Below are positions 9,922 to 14,862 of a stretch of 14,862 nucleotides of DNA, one piece after another (the first letter of the stretch is position 1; each line of letters begins with the position of its first letter). The stretch is from the NCBI RefSeq assembly GCF_001949145.1, contig NW_019091429.1, positions 547,619 to 562,480 on the forward strand, written 5' to 3'. This DNA is from Acanthaster planci. Taxonomy: Eukaryota; Echinodermata; Asteroidea; Valvatida; Acanthasteridae. Below the pieces are notes generated by a model, which saw nothing but the letters and a program-made list of their open reading frames with translations, had not been told where the DNA came from and searched no databases. Both the position numbers and the translations under genes were made by a program.

Positions 9922-9929
9922 TATGTACA
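9922..9929 (-). promoter_or_regulatory. Pumilio-type UGUACAUA motif in the 3' UTR
   Basis: The minus strand reads TGTACATA, fitting the UGUANAUA consensus bound by Pumilio/PUF proteins. It lies about 320 bp past the stop codon and would be in the transcript whichever poly(A) signal is used. One such octamer is expected often by chance. Confidence 0.35.
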
Positions 9930-10247
9930 ATGCATTATTTATGATCAGGCTTTCTTTACAACTTTTGATATACGAGGTAAAAGTTAACTTGTAAACAAGA
10001 ACAGATAAGACTACGATTTAAGCAAGAGGCTTTTATATCAGAAATAAGTTTCTACTGGAGGATTTTGAATCCCACTCTGCATTGGACTGCAACCAAGATT
10101 CTACACCACTAAGTATAACTATGTATTCTTAACCCATGTTACACAAAGGTCAGACCATTTTTATCCTATTACAGGGAACCTTCAAGTTTAAAACGCCTTC
10201 TGACCTCAGTTCTTGCTGGCAGAGCCTGTAGTTTGTGGCCCATTCAA

Positions 10248-11612
10248 CTAGGAACTGCCACTGTTCTCTGTGGAAACCTTGTCGGTGGGTTTCCCACTAC
10301 TCTTGCTACTCTCTTGATTCTTCAGATTGGTAAAAAAGGCTTTGGTTGAGGCCAACAAAGCTTCTTTTTCACTGGCTTTGGACTTGGAACTTTCTGAACT
10401 GGGCTGTTTATACTCACCTGCTGCAGAAGCCCCTGACTTGGAGGTGCTTATGTTTCCAGGACCTACAGCCCCTTTGCTTGGACCTGCTGATTTGCGCTGA
10501 AAGCTGCTACTCTGGGAGACTGGAGTTGTCCCTGTCTGGCCAGGATCTGCGGATCTTGGCGATGGACCGGCAGGAGCTGCAGAGGAGGTGGGCAGCCTCT
10601 GGGACATGTTAGCCTGTGGCAGTGGAGGTCTGAACCTCATCTGAGTCCCTACAGCTGGAAAACGCATCAAATGGGGAGGAACAGCCTGAGCTGGGAACCC
10701 CTGTGGTTGCATCTGTGAAGATGGCTGTGGTGGGCCTCCAGGTCGGACTGTCATTCCACGAGGTGGTGGCGCTTGCGTGGTTGGAACACGAGGCATAAAA
10801 GATGCCTGCTGTTGCTGTTGCTGCTGTTGTTGTGGTTGCTGCTGGTTTTGAAGCCCAAACTGTTGACGAACTACAGCTTGGCTGGGTACATTTGGGAATG
10901 TTGGCTTCACAACCTGACTGTTACTACTCACAAACTGCTGGCTGCTGGAGACCATCGAGGGCGCATCTGAATGAGAACTAGATCGCTGAGGCTCTGCTGG
11001 CTGAGATGAGCCTGAAATGCGGTTTGGACTGAATGGCTTTGCATCAACATGCTGCTGCATGTCACTGCTCTTGGGTGAGGACATAAGAGACGACTCATTC
11101 ACATCTGAAGATGGTGCTGGCATGTCTAACACAGGCTTCCTATCCATTCCTACAGCCCCACCATGGCCAGTAATACGAGCTGTTACTGACTGGCTGGCAT
11201 AAGGTCCCACAACACCAACGCTAGCAGATTGGGAAAACTGAGGGTTAGCTTGACTCTGGTAGTGTAATGGGGCTGGTTGGGGCTGATGCTGCTGTTGCTG
11301 CTGTAACGGTTGTGGTTGGGCAGGTGCTGCTGCCTGAAGTGGAACAGTACCAAGGGATTGCAGGTGCTGAGCTCCCTGTGGTGGCTGGACTGCTGCAGCT
11401 GCTGTTGGGTGACTGCCCTGGATGGAGTTCAGAGAATTGAAGAAGTTGGTGGAACCGGCAGACCCAACTCCAGTAGGCTGCTGGGTGGGGCCAGGATTGG
11501 TGGTGAAGAATGATGCTGGTTGTTGGGCTTGGTGAATATTAGACTGCAGGATAGGGGTCACTAAGGCATTCCCCAAAAGGCGTGTCTGACTGCCGACTGG
11601 AGTTGCAGCACG
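10248..11612 (-). CDS. PRRC2-family protein (BAT2-like), terminal coding exon
   Basis: This terminal exon encodes 454 residues and ends with TAG at 10250..10248. Its 5' edge is set by the acceptor TTTACTTTAACAG just upstream of 11612; in the same frame a stop lies only six bases beyond the edge, so the exon cannot extend. It begins RAATPVGSQTRLLGNALVTP, in phase 0. The protein is rich in Pro, Gln and Ser, with Q5 and Q9-P-Q3 runs and an SPNRISGSSQ stretch. It also has a Met/Pro/Arg-rich block (RFPAVGTQMRFRPPLP). A charged tail near residues 414-434 contains EKEALLASTKAFFTNLKNQ, which resembles the end of vertebrate PRRC2B/C, where a similar STxxFF helix occurs. PRRC2 proteins are cytoplasmic RNA-binding factors linked to stress granules and translation initiation. 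The family call comes from memory of that tail and the overall composition, not from an alignment. The paralogue cannot be chosen; invertebrates usually have a single gene. Confidence 0.8.
   Translation of the reverse strand, partial: RAATPVGSQTRLLGNALVTPILQSNIHQAQQPASFFTTNPGPTQQPTGVGSAGSTNFFNSLNSIQGSHPTAAAAVQPPQGAQHLQSLGTVPLQAAAPAQPQPLQQQQQHQPQPAPLHYQSQANPQFSQSASVGVVGPYASQSVTARITGHGGAVGMDRKPVLDMPAPSSDVNESSLMSSPKSSDMQQHVDAKPFSPNRISGSSQPAEPQRSSSHSDAPSMVSSSQQFVSSNSQVVKPTFPNVPSQAVVRQQFGLQNQQQPQQQQQQQQQASFMPRVPTTQAPPPRGMTVRPGGPPQPSSQMQPQGFPAQAVPPHLMRFPAVGTQMRFRPPLPQANMSQRLPTSSAAPAGPSPRSADPGQTGTTPVSQSSSFQRKSAGPSKGAVGPGNISTSKSGASAAGEYKQPSSESSKSKASEKEALLASTKAFFTNLKNQESSKSSGKPTDKVSTENSGSS
10806..10850 (-). 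repeat. Polyglutamine tract (CAA/CAG mixed) in the PRRC2-like exon
   Basis: In coding direction the tract reads Q, N, Q3, P, then Q9. The codons are a mixture of CAG and CAA rather than a pure CAG run, a form usually more stable in length. It lies in an otherwise Pro/Gln-rich disordered stretch. Confidence 0.9.
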
Positions 11613-11721
11613 CTGTTAAAGTAAAGGTCCATAAGAAACATTCACAGGATCTGTAAGCAACAAGTCAACACAAAGCAGACAAAATCTGCACTAATTCTTC
11701 AGGCACCATGTCAAAAACATT

Positions 11722-11805
11722 TTACTCAGCCGGCTGCAGCGTGCCCCACAGGGCTGCACAGCGCCAAGGGTCGCCAGGTTCCAGCTGGTTACCCACCTGC
11801 AGATC
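11722..11805 (-). other. Possible alternative terminal exon inside the intron (27 codons + TAA)
   Basis: On the minus strand, after a pyrimidine-rich acceptor CCCTTTGTTATGCAG, a GC-rich segment stays open for 27 codons in phase 0. It begins GATCTGCAG (DLQVGNQLEPGD…) and ends …LQPAE then TAA at 11724..11722. It would fit the phase-0 upstream donor exactly and give a protein lacking the whole 454-residue C-terminus. The GC-rich, protein-like sequence contrasts with the AT-rich intron. No poly(A) hexamer is seen soon after it. It may instead be part of a dispersed repeat or a chance open stretch. Confidence 0.2.
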
Positions 11806-11941
11806 CTGCATAACAAAGGGTATAGATTTGTATAATGCTTTCACGAATAATTGCATTCAGGGTACTTGTTGGCAGCCGTGGCGCGCTGACAGTATCAAAG
11901 ACACTCCCATGCTGGTAAGTTTGACATTTTGTCCAACAGGT

Positions 11942-12462
11942 TTAACCACTTCCTGCGGGGGACTCCGGAATCGGAGATGCATGCTTTATATGCTTGGCCG
12001 AGGTCTCCAAACTCTGACAGAGGGAACCGGGCCCTGTAACAAAAGACCGTACTCCGAATGAAAGACCAGGCTGCTGGGCATTAGCAACATTTTTCACTCT
12101 CAAAAGTGGTGATAATCCAGCCTTGTTTTGAAACCGTATACCAGGGTTTGGGGCATTGGGCCAGATTAGGGTGCAGCGGTTGCTGTGTGGCTCATCGCTG
12201 CGGTGGTGGAGTGCTTTTGTCGCCGTTTGTAATCCGCTCACACTAAATGCCCCATACCGTGGTATACAGTTTCGAAACAAGGCTGGATTATCTCCACTAT
12301 TGAGAGTGAAAAAATGTTGGTAATGCCCAGCAGCCTGGTCTTTCATTCCGAGTATGGTCTTTTGTTAGAAGGCCCAGTTCCCTTTGTCCGATTTCGGAGA
12401 CCCCGGCCACGCATAGAAACACACGGTGCCCGAAACCGGAGTCTCAGGCGGCAAGTGGTTAA
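11942..12462. mobile_element. TTAA-bounded palindromic MITE, piggyBac-like (521 bp), intronic
   Basis: Both ends carry TTAA followed by CCACTT (left TTAACCACTTCCTGCGG; right, reverse complemented, TTAACCACTTGCCGCC). Inverted arms of about 220-230 bp follow. Shared inner blocks include AATGAAAGACCAGGCTGCTG and TTTTTCACTCTCAA, and GATAATCCAGCCTTGTTT is present in both arms. The arms differ at roughly one base in ten, with indels. A loop of less than 100 bp around 12165-12245 separates them. The TTAA duplications suggest mobilisation by a piggyBac-type transposase supplied elsewhere. Its ends differ from those of the 1446-1890 element, so it is a separate family. Open frames of 117-134 codons across it are by-products. 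Confidence 0.85.
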
Positions 12463-12523
12463 CAGTCCTTAACCTTCACCCCGTTGGAGGATTGAGGACT
12501 GTTGACGTACTCAATGCACTTAC

Positions 12524-13939
12524 CTGACCATAGACTGGAGGTTGCTGCATGTTGATGCTTGGTACAGTCCCATACGGCAGACTGGCAACTGTCTTAGTGA
12601 CTGTGGACAGCCCATTGAAAGAGCTCTGAGGCTTGATAGCACTGCTCTGCATATTCATCTCTGGTTGAGAGAATGGTGCTGTCCCATAGGACAAGTATGA
12701 CTGGTTGCTGGGCAATGATGGCTGGCTGAGGGTTGATGCAATGACAGATCCCGTCAGATTGGGCTGCAGGAAGCTCAGGGGAGCAAAGGACTGCTGTGCT
12801 GCAGCAGCAGCGGCTGGTGGAGATGGGGCAACATTTGGTGTTTGATTCAAGTTGTACGGGAGAGTCACAGAGTTTGGTTGAATGACAGAAACATTGTACT
12901 GGGGTTGGGCATAAGCCTGCGGGGGTTGAATCAGACGTGGTGGGGCATCACCTGTTGGGAAAGCCGAGAATAAATGACTAGAGGAGCCCTGAGCCCCAAA
13001 CACTGACTGTGAAGCATTGGTCCCTTGTCTTTGCGGCTGTGCACTGCTGACCTGTACTGTCTGGGTAGGTGCAAGGAGGACTGCCGGCCGAGCAAAGGCG
13101 AATGGCTGTATCTTGTTCTGGTCTGGTGTGGTGACTTTCCCATCCAGGCCAATCATAGAAGAGTATAGAAGAGTGGTTGGGTTCACAGACTGTCCAGCAA
13201 TGGTCTGGCTAGGGATTGCTGTGTACATGGAGAGATTCTTGTTGCCCACATTACTAATAGGGATTTGCAAGACTCTGGACTCAGAGGCAAGCATTGGACT
13301 CAACAGGCTGCTTGATGCACCAGAGAAGGTGAAGGACGTGCTTGAGGATGAGACTGATGATGTCAAGGGTGCATAGGAAGTAGACGAGCTGCTAGGCTGG
13401 CTCAAAACCATTCGGTCTGCATTCAGCTCACCATAATTACTAGCCATCGTCGTTGTAGACACAGTGTCTACCCCAGATAAACTGGAGCTATGTGAAAACT
13501 CAGAGAAGTTGGCGTCACTGGTGCTGGATATTGCTGGCATCATCATGCTGTTATTGGACACCACTGGGTGGTGTGAGGAAGATGACTGTGCTGGGGGCAC
13601 ATCTGTCAGGAGCTCATTTTCCATCTGCATGGTTTCATCATCCACTGTGGAGGGGTCCAGATTGCTTTCTCCAATAGCCTGGTGACTGGATACAGGCACA
13701 GGGTTGACCGCACTCATGCCTGAAGGAGACAGGGCACTCTCACCCCTGCCGGGTATGGCTCCAGGGGCAGGGAGGTCCCAGAGCCGTTTGGCTGATGCCA
13801 GTTTCTGGGTCAGATCCTCTGGCATAGAGGTGACTGGATGTGGCTGGCTGGCACTCTTAGGCAGGTCAATGGCTTGGGGAATGTGAGACACTGCAGCACT
13901 TGATGATACTGCGCTGGCAGATGGCTCTGCTCCTAAGCT
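12524..13939 (-). CDS. PRRC2-family protein (BAT2-like), internal coding exon
   Basis: This internal exon holds 472 whole codons, phase 0 at both sides. Its 5' edge follows the acceptor TATTATTCTGCAG, so the protein enters as SLGAEPSASA; the bases read just before it are intron. Its 3' edge is CAG|GTAAGT. Residues 41-58 read EDLTQKLASAKRLWDLPA, an L-T-Q-K-(I/L)-x-S-A-K-x-x-W-D type motif that I recall from the C-terminal half of PRRC2B/C. The rest is low-complexity Ser/Pro/Thr/Gln-rich sequence: a long Ser-rich region at about residues 110-240, an Ala run before QQSFAPL, and repeated S/T-x-NP and QP steps. No catalytic or folded domain is visible, as expected for a disordered RNA-binding adaptor. 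Several exons must lie upstream, outside the window, because the usual family length is about 2,000 residues or more. Confidence 0.75.
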
Positions 13940-14862
13940 CTGCAGAATAATATCCACAAAATTCTATCAAACCTTTGATGAGATAGAAGAGTCAACTCAC
14001 TTGTTTGGTGAAAACCTTAAATCTATAATCACATTATCAGGGTAACATGAAAAGGAATTCAACATATTTTTTTTAGGGTTGCTGCAGCAGTAAGAATTGC
14101 TATCAGCATCAACTTGAGTGGCTGGATCAAACTGACAATACAACCTGGGCTTTGGATAACGTACATATTGGTGTATATACGCTTCCTGACTTTAGTCAAA
14201 ATACGAAGCATAAAACTTCATTCAGAACGTAAAATACACATTGATTTCTTCCACAAAGAGAGTACCGTAAGTTCTGTATTTTTCATGTTTTGTCAATTAT
14301 GGCCTGCCCAACAGAGTAACATTCGTAGCAGACGTTACCAATTTGTTTATGTTCGTCAGCGTACAGCTTTTCCTGCCGCTCCGTGCATAACCATGATAAA
14401 TTATTCAATAAAACAGGAAAGCCCCAAAGCAATACGTGTTGTCAACCGAAATGGGCTACTGCACATACATTGTGCACATAGATTGTTTTGTGTACAAACA
14501 CGTGGTCACCAGACTCCCCAAAGACACAATGCAGTAAAATTGATTTCTAGCCCACGGGGACCACATTTATTTTTTTTTAGCAATTTTTGCACGAATGGAA
14601 AGATTGAGGTTTAGATCATGAGTGTAAGTGAATTTGACCACCGAGCAATGAAGTGCACCATGATTTCCTGAATGGCCACTGCTGGGTGTGTGCGGCTAGT
14701 TAACATGGCGTCCATGCGCAGTAGCCTCACGCTAGCCGCTGTACACGGGTGGACACAGACTTATGTGACTTTTGCCTATGATCTCATGAGTTCAGAGTTA
14801 CCACTAACTGCTGTTTTTTTACTGTGTTTTTCAAGACAAAGAAGTATTGTTATATTTACTAA
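13940..14862 (-). other. Start (3' end) of the upstream intron of the PRRC2-like gene
   Basis: The sequence upstream of the acceptor at 13940 is AT-rich with no minus-strand coding segment that has good splice sites, so the next exon is probably outside the window. A donor-like GTGAGT on the minus strand near 13997 has no credible exon before it. On the plus strand an open frame of 166 codons (14114-14614) has no recognisable motif and is probably chance. A GC-richer patch with a small inverted repeat lies at 14692-14739. Confidence 0.6.
14692..14739. repeat. Short perfect inverted repeat with nested hairpin
   Basis: GCGGCTAG at 14692-14699 is the exact complement of CTAGCCGC at 14732-14739. 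Inside the loop CATGG and CCATG form a second stem around CGT (14704-14716). The loop also carries AACATGGCGTCC and ATGCGCA, which look like YY1- and NRF1-type promoter motifs. Whether the site is functional is unknown. Confidence 0.45.

Larger units (their letters stand above)
7218..10247 (-). other. Probable 3' UTR and downstream flank of the PRRC2-like gene
   Basis: This is AT-rich sequence directly downstream of the minus-strand TAG at 10250..10248, without a credible coding frame. Minus-strand AATAAA hexamers occur at 9582..9577, 9314..9309, 8011..8006 and 7223..7218, so a 3' UTR of about 0.67, 0.94, 2.2 or 3.0 kb is possible. Long UTRs are common in this gene family. A compact hairpin (GTCCTTTTG, GGA loop, CAAAAAGGAC) sits at 8256-8277. 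TTCTTGGTTGATT occurs twice, near 8744 and 8822, on the plus strand. Open frames of 61-97 codons on the plus strand at 7766-9004 look like chance. The true cleavage site is not determined. Confidence 0.5.
11613..12523 (-). other. Phase-0 intron of the PRRC2-like gene (911 bp)
   Basis: The donor on the minus strand reads CAG|GTAAGTGC at 12524|12523, and the acceptor reads TTTACTTTAACAG just before 11612. Both junctions fall between codons, so exon joining keeps the frame (…PPVYGQ then RAATPV…). Reading through the donor gives a further short frame that stops at 12478..12476. More than half of the intron is a TTAA-bounded palindromic element. A second possible acceptor, TTGTTGCTTACAG, lies at about 11657..11669 but leads straight into an in-frame stop. 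Confidence 0.85.

Noticed and set aside
10346-11513. Four plus-strand open frames opposite the terminal PRRC2 exon
   Set aside because: They are antisense shadows of the CAG/CCA-rich coding sequence, shown by Leu/Trp/Cys-rich translations.
11640-11670. Second acceptor TTGTTGCTTACAG upstream of the terminal exon
   Set aside because: In the phase set by the upstream donor it leads into ATC CTG TGA, a stop after two codons, so the acceptor just before 11612 is preferred.
11708-12346. Open frames of 117 (plus) and 134 (minus) codons around the intronic element
   Set aside because: They run across the arms of the MITE and the neighbouring GC-rich segment. Their content follows the palindrome, not any protein family.
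12476-12523. Reading through the donor to a short C-terminus (…VSALSTSTVLNPPTG)
   Set aside because: The junction CAG|GTAAGT is a near-consensus donor and the downstream exon joins in phase. Intron retention ending at 12476 is possible but needs no separate call.
13017-13886. Plus-strand open frames opposite the internal PRRC2 exon
   Set aside because: They are antisense shadows of a Ser/Pro-rich exon, which lacks stops on the opposite strand because of its codon make-up.
14114-14614. Plus-strand open frame of 166 codons in the PRRC2 intron
   Set aside because: A frame this long is borderline for chance in a window of this size. Its translation has no motif or domain I recognise, and no splice or promoter context supports it.

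Overview
This is a eukaryotic window, read as part of an invertebrate deuterostome genome (echinoderm, hemichordate or cephalochordate type). The reasons are GT-AG introns, AT-rich gene-poor DNA full of degenerate transposon pieces, an animal PRRC2-like protein, and a marked excess of the palindrome ACATGT. The exact species cannot be read from the sequence. There are no bacterial-type operons, CRISPR arrays or rRNA genes.

Right part (about 10.25-14.86 kb). The only confident gene lies on the minus strand: the C-terminal part of a PRRC2 (BAT2/proline-rich coiled-coil 2) family protein. Two large coding exons are visible, 13939..12524 (472 codons) and 11612..10248 (454 codons plus TAG). They are joined in phase 0 across a 911-bp intron. 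Together they give about 926 residues of low-complexity Ser/Pro/Gln/Ala-rich protein, ending in a short charged helix typical of the PRRC2 tail. The N-terminal exons lie beyond the right edge. The intron between the exons is more than half filled by a 521-bp palindromic element bounded by TTAA (piggyBac-like MITE). It also holds a small GC-rich open segment that could be an alternative terminal exon or part of another repeat.

Middle (about 7.2-10.25 kb). This AT-rich stretch lies downstream of the stop codon and is probably at least partly the 3' UTR. It has candidate minus-strand poly(A) signals and two Pumilio-type motifs, and no convincing coding region.

Left part (1-7.2 kb). This is intergenic or repeat DNA. 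In order it holds a 25-bp minisatellite at the window edge, a tRNA-SINE-like segment, a 445-bp TTAA-bounded element with CCCTAA termini, a broken non-LTR retrotransposon reverse transcriptase on the plus strand, a 279-bp near-palindromic MITE, and a 1.17-kb fold-back structure with two arms of about 395 bp that are roughly nine-tenths identical.

I see no clear evidence of a new multi-gene system. The most unusual features are the density of hairpin-forming elements, the large fold-back, and the possible alternative exon next to the intronic MITE.
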